Source: Maledivibacter sp.
Lineage (GTDB): Bacteria; Bacillota; Clostridia; Peptostreptococcales; Caminicellaceae
Reading direction: 5' to 3'
Assembly (NCBI GenBank): GCA_025210375.1
Contig: JAOASB010000047.1
Coordinates: forward strand, 1-64,000
Length of the DNA stretch: 64,000 bases
Below, one piece after another: positions 53,222 to 62,011 of this stretch. The notes beneath the pieces are model-generated. The model did no database searches. It had not been told where the DNA came from and was given only the letters and a program-made list of their open reading frames with translations. Each line of letters opens with the position of its first letter. Within the stretch, counting starts at the first letter, position 1. The position numbers and the translations under genes were made by a program.

Positions 53222-54127
53222 TTAATTGATTTTTTCTAGAATTTCTTCGGCCTCAGTAAATTTAGGATTTATTTCTACTGCTTTTTCAAAATGGTACCTA
53301 GCTTTTTGAGAATTTCCTTTTGCCAAATTAATATGCCCAAGATAATAGTGGAAAATTTCCATGTCATCATTTCTAGAAATACCTATTTTAAACTCCCTCT
53401 CTGCTTTGTCTATATTATTGCTTTCTAAATATTGTTCTCCCTTAAAAAGATTATATTCCCAGCTATTTTGGGTAAGCTTAATACCTACTATCAAGGAAGT
53501 ACACAATAGTATAAGGGTTAATAATTGAGCCATTACTTTTTTTGAAGTGAAGGTCTTTTGACCTTCTATTCCAATTGACCAGCTAATAATAAACCCGCCT
53601 ATAAGACCACAGATATGAGCCCAATTATCGATGTTTGGGAAAATAATACCTAATAATAAATTTATTCCTATAACTGTCAATATATCTTTAAGGAATTTTT
53701 TATTGAAAAAATTAGGTTTGCTTATATAAAGGGAGACATGGGCTCCCAATAAACCAAATATGGCTCCAGATGCTCCTACTGCAATGGATTTGGTGAATAT
53801 AAAGCTCCCAAGAGTTCCGAATACACCTGCTACTAAATAAATGATTATAAATCTAGATTTTCCGTATATAATTTCTATGTTTTTACCTAGTATAAACAAA
53901 GCGTACATGTTAAAGAAAAGATGGGTAAGGTCTGAATGTAAAAACGTAGGGGAAATCAGCCTATAATATTGACCCGAAGCTATCATTGAATTGTGTTTAG
54001 CTCCAAATCTAATAAGTGTATATATGTTGAAGTCAAAGGATTTGTCTATTAAAAACATCAAAATGCAAATTAAAATATTAATGGCTATGATGATATAAGT
54101 TAAGTAAAATTTTTTATTTTTAATCAT
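53222..54127 (-). CDS. Rhomboid intramembrane serine protease with TPR tail
   Basis: The 301-residue product has about seven membrane helices. Rhomboid motifs include H-S-D-L-T-H-L-F-F-N-M-Y-A-L, the catalytic Ser in G-A-S-G-A-I-F-G-L-L-G (about 120) and the catalytic His in W-A-H-I-C-G-L-I-G-G (about 170). The C-terminal about 80 residues form two TPR-like repeats (I-F-H-Y-Y-L-G-H-I-N-L-A-K-G, A-R-Y-H-F-E-K-A-V-E-I-N-P). This matches the YqgP/GluP arrangement of Bacillus, shorter here. Substrates cannot be predicted. Confidence 0.88.
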   Translation of the reverse strand: MIKNKKFYLTYIIIAINILICILMFLIDKSFDFNIYTLIRFGAKHNSMIASGQYYRLISPTFLHSDLTHLFFNMYALFILGKNIEIIYGKSRFIIIYLVAGVFGTLGSFIFTKSIAVGASGAIFGLLGAHVSLYISKPNFFNKKFLKDILTVIGINLLLGIIFPNIDNWAHICGLIGGFIISWSIGIEGQKTFTSKKVMAQLLTLILLCTSLIVGIKLTQNSWEYNLFKGEQYLESNNIDKAEREFKIGISRNDDMEIFHYYLGHINLAKGNSQKARYHFEKAVEINPKFTEAEEILEKIN

Positions 54128-54302
54128 AGATTATGTGAATACCTCCATTTAAAAAAGATATAATAATTTTAACAAATAAATTGAAGAAATAAAAGCTAAT
54201 ATAGTCTAAGTAAAATTTATTTATTAAAATACTTGATTTAATTTTTCAAATATGGTAAATTATATTTCAAAATCAAATAAATTTTCATGTCTTTGAAAAG
54301 GA

Positions 54303-54530
54303 GATTAGGCTTTAATATGTATTATAGAGAATCGGGGATGGTGGAAGCCCGATATACGGTTTTAGTTGAAACGCACCTTTGAGATTTTAGCTGAATTTAG
54401 TATGCTAAATGGGTTTCCTCCATTAATGGGAAAAAAAGAGGGTACATTTTAGTACCAATAAGAGTGGTAACGCGGGAATCAAACTCGTCTCTTAAGTTTA
54501 TTAAGAGACGAGTTTTTATTATTATCAAAA
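54303..54530 (+). ncRNA. T-box leader of argS (specifier CGC)
   Basis: The T-box sequence AGAGTGGTAACGCGGG is at 54461-54476, and the terminator CTCGTCTCTTAA-TTAAGAGACGAG followed by T-run is at 54484-54520. The specifier loop GAAA-CGC-ACCTTTGAG puts CGC at 54372-54374, an arginine codon. It is read as a tRNA-Arg-responsive antitermination leader. Confidence 0.93.
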
Positions 54531-54584
54531 TTGTTAAGCTGTATAGTTTAACAATACATATAAGAAAACTTAGGAGGTAAAAAA

Positions 54585-56285
54585 ATGATAGATTTTAAAA
54601 AAGAAATTGCCAATATTTTAGATGAAAAAATATCCGAGCTGAATTTTGAAGAAATTATAGGCATGATTGAGATCCCACCTAATTCTGATATGGGGGATTT
54701 TGCATTTCCTTGTTTTAAGCTTGCCAAGATATTTAGGAAAGCTCCTAACTTAATAGCAAAGGATATAGCCGAAGCTATTTTGGGAAATGAGTTGTTTGAA
54801 AATATTGATACTGCCGCTGCTTATATTAACTTCACTATTAACAAAAAGATTTATGCTAAAACAGTTATTGATGAGGTAATGGATAAGGGTGATATGTTTG
54901 GTTCCTCTGACCTTGGTCAGCAGAAAAACGTAATAGTTGAGTTTTCTTCACCTAATATTGCTAAACCATTTCATATAGGACATATTAGGACTACGGTAAT
55001 TGGTAGTGCAATAAATAATATATATAAATATATTGGCTATAATACTATAGCTATTAACCATTTAGGAGATTATGGTACTCAATTCGGTAAATTGATCGTT
55101 GCTATAAAAGCATGGGGTGATAAGTCAGTTATAGAAACAAACCCTATACCGGAACTCCTAAAGCTTTATATAAAGTTTCATGAAGAAGCCGAAAAACAAC
55201 CTAAGCTTGATGATGATGCTAGAATATGGTTTAAGAAGTTAGAGGATAATGATGGAGAAGCGGTAGAACTTTGGCAGTGGATTAGAGACGTGAGCTTAAT
55301 GGAATTCAATAGGGTCTATGACATGCTAGGTATTAAGTTTGATTCCTATGCAGGTGAGAGCTTCTATTCCGATAAAATGCCAGCCGTACTTGATGCCATG
55401 AGGGAAAACAACCTTATGAAGAAGTCAGAAGGAGCCGAAATAGTTGATCTAGAAGAATATGGAATGCCACCGGCTTTAATAACTAAGAAGGATGGTTCAA
55501 CTCTTTATATGACAAGGGATTTAGCTGCTGCTATATATAGAAAAAAACACTATGATTTCTATAAAAATATCTATGTTGTTGGATCTCAACAAAACCTACA
55601 TTTCAAACAATGGATAAAAATAATTGATTTGATGGGCCACGATTGGGCCGATGATTGTATACATGTTCCATTTGGAATGATAAGTTTAGAAGAAGGTACT
55701 ATGTCTACCAGAAAGGGAAGAGTAGTATTTTTAGAGGATGTTCTTACTAAGGCTGTTGAAAAGACTGAAGAAATCATAAGCCAAAAGAATCCAAACCTAG
55801 AAGGAAAAGAAAGAGTTGCTAAGGAAGTAGGTATTGGAGCAGTTGTGTTCCAAGAACTATCAAACAATATGATTAAAGATTACACATTCTCTTGGGACAG
55901 AACCTTGAATTTCGATGGAGAATCCGGTCCATATGTTCAATATACCCATGCTAGAGCATCAAGCTTACTTAGAAAGTCAAATATAGACTATACAAAGGAT
56001 ATAGACTTTGGCTTATTGTCTGAGAAGGAAGAAATGGACTTAATAAGAATACTAAATAAATTTCCAGATGTTATCCTTGATGCCGCAAGGAAATATGAAC
56101 CAGCTGTGGTTACTAGATATACAATTGACCTCGCCCAAGCATTCAATAAATTTTATCATGATCATTCTATACTAGTTGAAGATCAAGAATTACAAAAGGC
56201 TAGACTTGCATTAGTTTCAGCTTGTAAGCAAACTATTAAGAATGGACTTAAACTTATTGGTGTAGCAGCACCGGAAAGAATGTAA
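54585..56285 (+). CDS. argS: Arginyl-tRNA synthetase
   Basis: The 566-residue product has the Arg-specific N-terminal domain (about 1-90), the class I signature S-S-P-N-I-A-K-P-F-H-I-G-H (about 122-134), a KMSKS-like loop M-S-T-R-K-G-R-V (about 372-379), and a DALR anticodon-binding domain with Y-V-Q-Y-T-H-A-R and a terminal A-P-E-R-M. It charges tRNA-Arg. Start ATG follows TTAGGAGG. Confidence 0.97.
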   Translation: MIDFKKEIANILDEKISELNFEEIIGMIEIPPNSDMGDFAFPCFKLAKIFRKAPNLIAKDIAEAILGNELFENIDTAAAYINFTINKKIYAKTVIDEVMDKGDMFGSSDLGQQKNVIVEFSSPNIAKPFHIGHIRTTVIGSAINNIYKYIGYNTIAINHLGDYGTQFGKLIVAIKAWGDKSVIETNPIPELLKLYIKFHEEAEKQPKLDDDARIWFKKLEDNDGEAVELWQWIRDVSLMEFNRVYDMLGIKFDSYAGESFYSDKMPAVLDAMRENNLMKKSEGAEIVDLEEYGMPPALITKKDGSTLYMTRDLAAAIYRKKHYDFYKNIYVVGSQQNLHFKQWIKIIDLMGHDWADDCIHVPFGMISLEEGTMSTRKGRVVFLEDVLTKAVEKTEEIISQKNPNLEGKERVAKEVGIGAVVFQELSNNMIKDYTFSWDRTLNFDGESGPYVQYTHARASSLLRKSNIDYTKDIDFGLLSEKEEMDLIRILNKFPDVILDAARKYEPAVVTRYTIDLAQAFNKFYHDHSILVEDQELQKARLALVSACKQTIKNGLKLIGVAAPERM

Positions 56286-56298
56286 AAAAAACCCGTCT

Positions 56299-56485
56299 TT
56301 GACGCGTTTCAGATTGTTGACAAAGTCAACAAGATGTTAGGCTGCCTAACAATTCGAAGTTCGAGGCGTGCTGAAACCGAGAGGCCGTAGCGTATACAGA
56401 CATACGTAAGGGTTCTTGGCCTAGGCAACAACGAAGAAATTCGGATTGTTAGGCAGCCTGAAACGCGTTTTTGACGCGTTTTCAT
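56299..56485. repeat. Long palindromic repeat with family E core
   Basis: The arms GACGCGTTTCAG and CTGAAACGCGTTTTTGACGC enclose TTGTTGACAAAGTCAACAA and a 15-bp perfect inverted repeat (AGGCTGCCTAACAAT at 56339-56353 with ATTGTTAGGCAGCCT near 56445). The centre contains GTAGCGTATACAGACATACG, resembling the family C hairpin core. Its first 38 bases match the segment after thrS with four differences. It separates convergent argS and the unknown minus-strand gene and probably terminates both. Confidence 0.78.
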
Positions 56486-56970
56486 TTTAAAACATCTGGA
56501 TCTTTCTTATGATAAACTCTTTGGCTATTGTTTTTAATTTCTACAATCTTGTCTAAAAGATGGCCTACTTCTTCTTTTATAGTACCCATATCATCCTTTG
56601 AAATATTATAATATAGATAAAGGTCTTCAAAATATCTTACTAGCTTTGTGATACTTTTATCGATCTCAATGAAATTATTAAAGTTCTTACTATTCATTGC
56701 ATTTCTGAATTGTTCAAGATCGATCTTTATTATATCTATTATGTCTTCTTCTGAATGAAAGTCTCCTATAGTCATGAAATAGGGCTTGATTCTTTCGAGA
56801 TAGTAAGTATTGTCAGTTTTTATATGATACATATAGGATAATTTAGTTTCATTTATTTTAAATTTCACATAAAACATTATCCCTTGAATGGAAATTACCT
56901 TGGCACCCAAATTCCGCAACTCTTCTATGCAGATTTGGTGTCTAATTAAACGAGAAGACATTATTGTCAT
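56482..56970 (-). CDS. Conserved-type hypothetical protein, 162 aa
   Basis: I do not recognise a family. The product starts MTIMSSRLIRHQICIEELRN, then an alpha/beta segment (V-I-S-I-Q-G-I-M-F-Y-V-K-F-K, Y-M-Y-H-I-K-T-D-N-T-Y-Y-L-E-R), then a mainly helical, charged C-terminal half. There is no signal peptide or membrane segment. The ATG at 56970 follows GAGGGGAG with eight-base spacing; a GTG at 56976 is also in frame. It lies alone between the argS palindrome and the amidase-domain gene. Confidence 0.6.
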   Translation of the reverse strand: MTIMSSRLIRHQICIEELRNLGAKVISIQGIMFYVKFKINETKLSYMYHIKTDNTYYLERIKPYFMTIGDFHSEEDIIDIIKIDLEQFRNAMNSKNFNNFIEIDKSITKLVRYFEDLYLYYNISKDDMGTIKEEVGHLLDKIVEIKNNSQRVYHKKDPDVLK

Positions 56971-56992
56971 ACGCACTACTCCCCTCTAATAT

Positions 56993-57231
56993 AAAAGATT
57001 TATTGCGATTTCTATAGTAATATCATAACATAATTATCTGAATTTAACATAAAAAATCACTAATTTTTTTGTTGTAAATCACATATATACTGTTATAAGT
57101 AATACATTTTTCAAGGAGTATTGCTTAAATCCATATTATTTATAGAAAATTTAAAACTCTACTACGTATTTTCGCTCCTAGCATATTCATAAAATGCTCC
57201 ACTTTAAACATTCTATGAATAATTTGGGTTT
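56993..57231. repeat. Short repeat plus family D copy upstream of the amidase gene
   Basis: AAAGATTTATTGCGATTTCT at 56993 recurs with one change near 40731. A family D copy (57127-57231) starts CCATATTATTTATAGAAAAT and ends CTATGAATAATTTGGG; its left 30 bases match 5205-5235 closely. The amidase-domain gene starts 26 bp after it. Confidence 0.65.
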
Positions 57232-57256
57232 CAATATAAGAAAAAGGGGAAGTTTT

Positions 57257-57748
57257 ATGATTTATAGTTATAATAGAATGAGTGCTGTGCATTATGCAAA
57301 CAAGTGGGCTTTGAAGAGGAATCCTAGTTATACGAATTTTGATGAAATGGGCGGGGATTGTACAAATTTTTGTTCTCAAGTCATTAATGCAGGTGGATGC
57401 CCGATGAACTATGATAAGTATGGCTGGTACTATGAAAACATCAACAACAGAGCCCCTGCTTGGACTAGTGTAAAATACCTTTATAAATTTCTGACTAAAA
57501 ACAATGGGCCAGGGCCAGTTGCCTCAGAAGTAGATATGAAGCATATACAACTTGGAGATTTGATTCAATTAAGATTTGAACCTACTGAAGACTTTGGGCA
57601 TTCTTTAATTGTTGTGGATATTAAGTTTCCTAAAACATTAGATAATATTTTCATCGCGACCCATACTATAGATAGAAAGCATTATAGTGTGTCAAATTAT
57701 TACTTTAAAGAGCTTAGATTTATCCATATTGAGGGTTATATGAAATAA
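57257..57748 (+). CDS. Amidase_6-domain protein (putative cysteine amidase)
   Basis: The 163-residue product covers only the amidase domain: Y-N-R-M-S-A-V-H-Y-A-N-K-W-A, the catalytic Cys in G-G-D-C-T-N-F-C-S-Q-V-I-N-A-G-G (about 37-52), and the His in F-G-H-S-L-I-V. The family is NlpC/P60-like and is usually secreted to act on peptidoglycan, but no signal peptide is visible here. It may be cytoplasmic, released in the mother cell, or spore-associated. The ATG at 57257 follows AAAGGGGAAG; an upstream ATG at 57194 lies in a family D repeat. Confidence 0.85.
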   Translation: MIYSYNRMSAVHYANKWALKRNPSYTNFDEMGGDCTNFCSQVINAGGCPMNYDKYGWYYENINNRAPAWTSVKYLYKFLTKNNGPGPVASEVDMKHIQLGDLIQLRFEPTEDFGHSLIVVDIKFPKTLDNIFIATHTIDRKHYSVSNYYFKELRFIHIEGYMK

Positions 57749-57868
57749 AAGAATGGGAATAGGCTATAAATGGTATATCTTTTTAGATGTTATGTTATAA
57801 TTATTAATGATTTAAAAATGTTTATAATCTTATATACACTAGATAAAGAAAGGCAAGGATGTGAACTA

Positions 57869-59620
57869 ATGAAAACACTTTTAGTAACGTTAAACTCTAA
57901 GTTTATCCATTCATCTTTAGCGTTAAGATACTTATGGTATTATAATAAAACGGAGTTTCCAGATATGCATATCGAGGAGTACACTATAAACAATGATTTA
58001 GACTATATATTAAGGGAAATATATGTAAAGGACTATGATTTAGTATGTTTTTCTTGCTATATATGGAATATCGAGCAAACCCTTGAAATAGCTAAAAATC
58101 TAAAAAAAGCTAATAAGGGGCTAAGGATTTTACTAGGTGGGCCTGAGGTGAGCTATAATCCTAAGGAGATACTAGAAGACCATGATTATATTGATTATAT
58201 CATTTTTGGAGAAGGAGAATTGACTCTTAATGAGTTTTTGAATTTGCTAGATAATAAAATTGGAGATATTCATGATATAGATGGGCTGGCCTTTAGAGAA
58301 AAGGGTGATATTCACATCAACAAAGAAAGGGCATTAATTCCAAACCTAGATATTGTACCATACCCTTATGGGGACCTAAAGGAGCTAGATAATAGGATTA
58401 TTTATTACGAAAGCTCAAGGGGATGTCCATTCAATTGTCAATACTGTCTTTCTTCAACCCTATGTGGAGTAAGATATTTTTCACTGGACAGAATCAAAAA
58501 AGATCTCAAAAAATTTATTGATGCAGATGTGAAACAAGTAAAATTTGTTGACAGAACCTTTAATGCCGATAAAAATCATTGTTTGGAAATAATGAAATAT
58601 ATACAAAGTATTGATAATGGAAAAATAAATTTTCATTTTGAGATTACCGCATATCTTTTAGATGAAGAAATATTGGACTTCTTAAAGGATGTAAGAAAAG
58701 GACTTTTTCAATTCGAAATCGGTGTTCAAAGTACAAATCAAATAACCCTTAAAGAAATAAAAAGAAATATGAGCTTTGATAGAATTACATATGTAATAAA
58801 TAGACTATCGGCCTATAACAATATTCATCTTCATTTGGACTTAATAGCCGGATTACCCTATGAGGATTATGGAACCTTTTTACAATCCTTTGATGATGTT
58901 TATAATTTAAAGCCCAATAAAATTCAGTTAGGTTTTTTGAAGCTGTTAAAGGGTTCAGGGGTTAGGATAAGTCAAGACAAATATCAATATGTTTATAAAG
59001 ATAAGCCTCCCTATGAGGTTATGAGTAATGATCATATTTCCTATAAAGAGATATTAGATCTTAAGCTTATTGAAGAGATGACAGATCAGTATTATAACTC
59101 CCATAGTTTTGATTTTAGTATAGATTATATTGTTAGGAATTTTTATAAAAGTCCCTCAAAGCTTTTTGAAGATTTATCCGTTTATTGGAGAGACACGGGA
59201 TATCATCATGTATCCCATAGAAAGGATCAGATGTATAAGATATTATTAAAGTTCTATAGGGAAAAGGAATTTGATAATGAAGATATTTTTAAAGAAATAC
59301 TAAAATTTGACTATCTCAGAAATAAGGGTGGAAATGTCCCAGAGTTTTTTGACTTTATAGAAGTGGAGGATTTTAAAGACAGATCCCATAAATTCTTACA
59401 GGATGAAGAAAATATTGAAAAATATTTGCCAGAGTTTAAGGGAATGACAGCAAAAAAAATAATAAAGAAAATACAATTTGGAGTCTTTAAATATGATATA
59501 TTATATTTAGTAGATAATTCCATGAAAAGGACTTTAGATGGGCCTGTAGTTATGTTATTTAATTACGAAGTAGATAATAAGGACTTTGGAAGGTCAAAAT
59601 ACTATAGGGTAAATATATAA
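57869..59620 (+). CDS. B12-binding-domain radical SAM protein (DUF4080 type)
   Basis: The 583-residue product has an N-terminal cobalamin-binding-like domain (about 1-140: K-T-L-L-V-T-L-N-S-K-F-I-H-S-S-L-A-L-R-Y-L, L-L-G-G-P-E-V-S-Y-N, I-I-F-G-E-G-E). The radical SAM core follows, with C-P-F-N-C-Q-Y-C (about 190-197). A long C-terminal domain (about 400-583) fits DUF4080. The family is widespread in Clostridia; its substrate is unknown. I chose ATG at 57869 after AAGGATGTGA; upstream in-frame starts add a non-conserved hydrophobic leader. Confidence 0.85.
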   Translation: MKTLLVTLNSKFIHSSLALRYLWYYNKTEFPDMHIEEYTINNDLDYILREIYVKDYDLVCFSCYIWNIEQTLEIAKNLKKANKGLRILLGGPEVSYNPKEILEDHDYIDYIIFGEGELTLNEFLNLLDNKIGDIHDIDGLAFREKGDIHINKERALIPNLDIVPYPYGDLKELDNRIIYYESSRGCPFNCQYCLSSTLCGVRYFSLDRIKKDLKKFIDADVKQVKFVDRTFNADKNHCLEIMKYIQSIDNGKINFHFEITAYLLDEEILDFLKDVRKGLFQFEIGVQSTNQITLKEIKRNMSFDRITYVINRLSAYNNIHLHLDLIAGLPYEDYGTFLQSFDDVYNLKPNKIQLGFLKLLKGSGVRISQDKYQYVYKDKPPYEVMSNDHISYKEILDLKLIEEMTDQYYNSHSFDFSIDYIVRNFYKSPSKLFEDLSVYWRDTGYHHVSHRKDQMYKILLKFYREKEFDNEDIFKEILKFDYLRNKGGNVPEFFDFIEVEDFKDRSHKFLQDEENIEKYLPEFKGMTAKKIIKKIQFGVFKYDILYLVDNSMKRTLDGPVVMLFNYEVDNKDFGRSKYYRVNI

Positions 59621-59652
59621 AGGTCTATATACAAACAACAAAGGAGAGGAGA

Positions 59653-60390
59653 ATGAAGTTGAAATTTATTGAAGATATCATTTTAACCAATAAAGGAATA
59701 ATTCCCAAAAGCTTCAAACTGGCTATTAAGAACTGGAAAATCTTTTTAGTAGGGATTGTATATACTATTCTGATCATCGCGATGTTACCTGTGATTTCCT
59801 ATGCATGGATATTAGGGGGCATCATACTAACATTATTCCAAAGTGCTTTAATTTCAAATTACCTTTATTTAATTGAGAATATTATTAATTATGGAAGCTT
59901 TAGCTTTAATGATTTTAAAAGTGGTTTTACAGTTTATCTTAGGAAAATATATATTATATTAATAATCTTTTGGTTTGTGAGATATGGAGCTAATTTATTT
60001 TTAAGGCCTATAATTTATATGAATATAGGAGGCGTTTCCTTATGGTTTATTATTCAAGTATTAGCGTTTATACTCCTAAATCCATTACCAGAAACAATCT
60101 ATCAAAAACATCATGATGGGTTGGATGCTATAACATATTCATTTGATTTTATAAAGGAAAATTGGTTAGAGTGGTTTATTCCTAACGTATTTATAGTAGC
60201 AATTTTTTATCTGATACATGCTATTACAGATAACAATATCAGTTTATTTTCCTTTAGTATAAATATACTAAACGTTATTGTATATCAAATCTTTTTCGCC
60301 TATGCAATGATTTACAGAGGACAGCTTTTTAATGTGCTAAGTACTTCTACAAGAAGGAAAAGAATGTTTATGAGAAATATGTATAAATAA
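59653..60390 (+). CDS. Hypothetical integral membrane protein
   Basis: The 245-residue product has about five to six membrane helices (first at about 30-55, last at about 200-225), a basic N-terminus and a Lys/Arg-rich C-terminus (S-T-R-R-K-R-M-F-M-R-N-M-Y-K). The pattern I-K-E-N-W-L-E-W-F-I-P-N between helices recalls DUF-type clostridial membrane proteins, but I cannot name one. It starts 33 bases after the radical SAM gene with AAGGAGAGGAG, so they are probably co-transcribed. Confidence 0.65.
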   Translation: MKLKFIEDIILTNKGIIPKSFKLAIKNWKIFLVGIVYTILIIAMLPVISYAWILGGIILTLFQSALISNYLYLIENIINYGSFSFNDFKSGFTVYLRKIYIILIIFWFVRYGANLFLRPIIYMNIGGVSLWFIIQVLAFILLNPLPETIYQKHHDGLDAITYSFDFIKENWLEWFIPNVFIVAIFYLIHAITDNNISLFSFSINILNVIVYQIFFAYAMIYRGQLFNVLSTSTRRKRMFMRNMYK

Positions 60391-60424
60391 TAGGGTTTTG
60401 CTTAGTTATTAAGTCTTGGTCACG

Positions 60425-60525
60425 ATTAAAAAATTAAAGTCATTCTTGTAGGTTAAATTATATGTCACAAGAGCTTTTATTAGATTGATGATATTTGACC
60501 TATTATAGGATGACTTTAAATTATT
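60425..60525. repeat. Imperfect inverted repeat after the membrane protein gene
   Basis: TTAAAGTCATTCTTGTAGGT near 60435 is complementary, with a few mismatches, to ACCTATTATAGGATGACTTTAA near 60498-60519. It lies just upstream of the TPR gene's ribosome binding site and may be another small palindromic element or a leader structure. Confidence 0.45.
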
Positions 60526-60540
60526 CATAAGGAGGAAAGT

Positions 60541-61659
60541 ATGTTTAATAGGGTAGAAAAGTATTTAAAGGATAGAGTGAACGATGTGATATTTATTCAT
60601 CTTAAGGAAAATAAGAAATTGGAAGTGAAAGGTTTTACCTTTGATGATAGTATACCTTTACCAATGCCATTTAATGAGGTGGTAAATAGAGTTAAAGTTG
60701 AGGATTCCGTCCAGGATATTTCCATACTAAAAATTATAGAGGGTATGGTATATATAATGGGGGTGGATAGTGGATTTAAGCATAATAACGCCTATAAAGA
60801 ATTCTTAATGGCATTCGATGAAAATATTATAAATGTTATCTTGCAACAAGGATTTAGATTGATTGAAGCCGGTAATAAAGTAGAGGCATTGATATGCTTT
60901 AAGGCTTGCCTATATATAAAGGAAGATGATTTGGATTCAATGTATAACTATGCTAGGTGCTTAGAAGAAGTATCTGAGCAATGGTCAGATAAACATATTA
61001 AGGATTTTGAAGATGAAGCCTTTGAGATATTTGAAAAAATAACTAACCTTTATCCTGATTTTTCATTATCCTATTACCATTTAGGATTTCATTATTTAAA
61101 TAAGAAACTTTATAAAAAGGCTGAAATCACTTGGGAAAAATGTATTGAGAAAGGTATAGATGAAAATAAGGAAAGTGAAATAGTAAATAAGTTAGTGGAA
61201 ATAAGCTATAAAGTACAGTACGAAGAAGGCTATAATCTTGTATTAAATGGTAGACCTAATGAGGCTTTAAAATTACTTTTACCATTGGAAGAAGTATATA
61301 GTGATTGGTGGAATCTACAATTTTTTATTGGACTAGCCTATAGACAGTTAGGTGACTTTGAAGAAGCACTGGAGTATTTTGAAAAATCCTATAGAATACA
61401 ACCAAATCAAGCAGATATCTTAAATGAGATAGGTCTATGTAATATCTCATTGGGAAGAATCAATGAAGCTATTAAGCACTTTGAAATAGCCTTAAGTATA
61501 AAGGGAAATGATTCTGAAATTCTATGTAACCTAGGGATTGCTTATCTTCAAAGGGGAGAGCTTAAGGAAGCTGCTGAGTATATAAATAAATCATTACAAA
61601 TAAATCCCCATGATGAAGTTACCCTAGCATGGCATAAAAAGATACAGTCTATTAGTTGA
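60541..61659 (+). CDS. Tetratricopeptide (TPR) repeat protein
   Basis: The 372-residue product has a short alpha/beta N-terminal region (about 1-85) and then about seven TPR units. Examples are L-S-Y-Y-H-L-G-F-H-Y-L-N-K-K-L-Y-K-K-A, L-Q-F-F-I-G-L-A-Y-R-Q-L-G-D-F-E-E-A and A-D-I-L-N-E-I-G-L-C-N-I-S-L-G-R. It is presumably a cytoplasmic scaffold. The start ATG follows AAGGAGG. The stop TGA overlaps the first bases of a family A repeat, so the native C-terminus may have been altered by insertion. Confidence 0.8.
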   Translation: MFNRVEKYLKDRVNDVIFIHLKENKKLEVKGFTFDDSIPLPMPFNEVVNRVKVEDSVQDISILKIIEGMVYIMGVDSGFKHNNAYKEFLMAFDENIINVILQQGFRLIEAGNKVEALICFKACLYIKEDDLDSMYNYARCLEEVSEQWSDKHIKDFEDEAFEIFEKITNLYPDFSLSYYHLGFHYLNKKLYKKAEITWEKCIEKGIDENKESEIVNKLVEISYKVQYEEGYNLVLNGRPNEALKLLLPLEEVYSDWWNLQFFIGLAYRQLGDFEEALEYFEKSYRIQPNQADILNEIGLCNISLGRINEAIKHFEIALSIKGNDSEILCNLGIAYLQRGELKEAAEYINKSLQINPHDEVTLAWHKKIQSIS

Positions 61660-61815
61660 GGAAATTGCATAACTCTTACTTGGCTAGGCCTAATATGCGA
61701 ATACCATCCTTAATTTAAATATTTGAGATATAGCATATTTGGTGATATAGTTTTGAAGATTTTTAACTATATATAGTTGATAGTTTTTGTACAAGGTAAT
61801 TATGCAATTTGCTCA
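61657..61815. repeat. Family A repeat, copy 3 (about 159 bp)
   Basis: The ends TGAGGAAATTGCATAACTC and AATTATGCAATTTGCTCA are inverted. The interior is the reverse complement of the copy at 2-160 (CTTGGCTAGGCCTAATATGC against GCATATTAGGTTTAGCCAAG). The first TGA is the stop codon of the TPR gene. Confidence 0.83.
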
Positions 61816-62011
61816 GTTGTTAAAAAATTTGAGAGCTTCAACAAAATTTCATAAAATATATTGAATGATAATTCAAATTATTGTAAAATAGCATTAGGTT
61901 CAATTAATTATTGAAGTGCTATTAAAAAATTTGAAATTATTCTAAATGGATTTTTCATTGCTGTAATATTTCAATTAAAGTGAATAAATTGACTGAATAG
62001 GATGTGATGAA

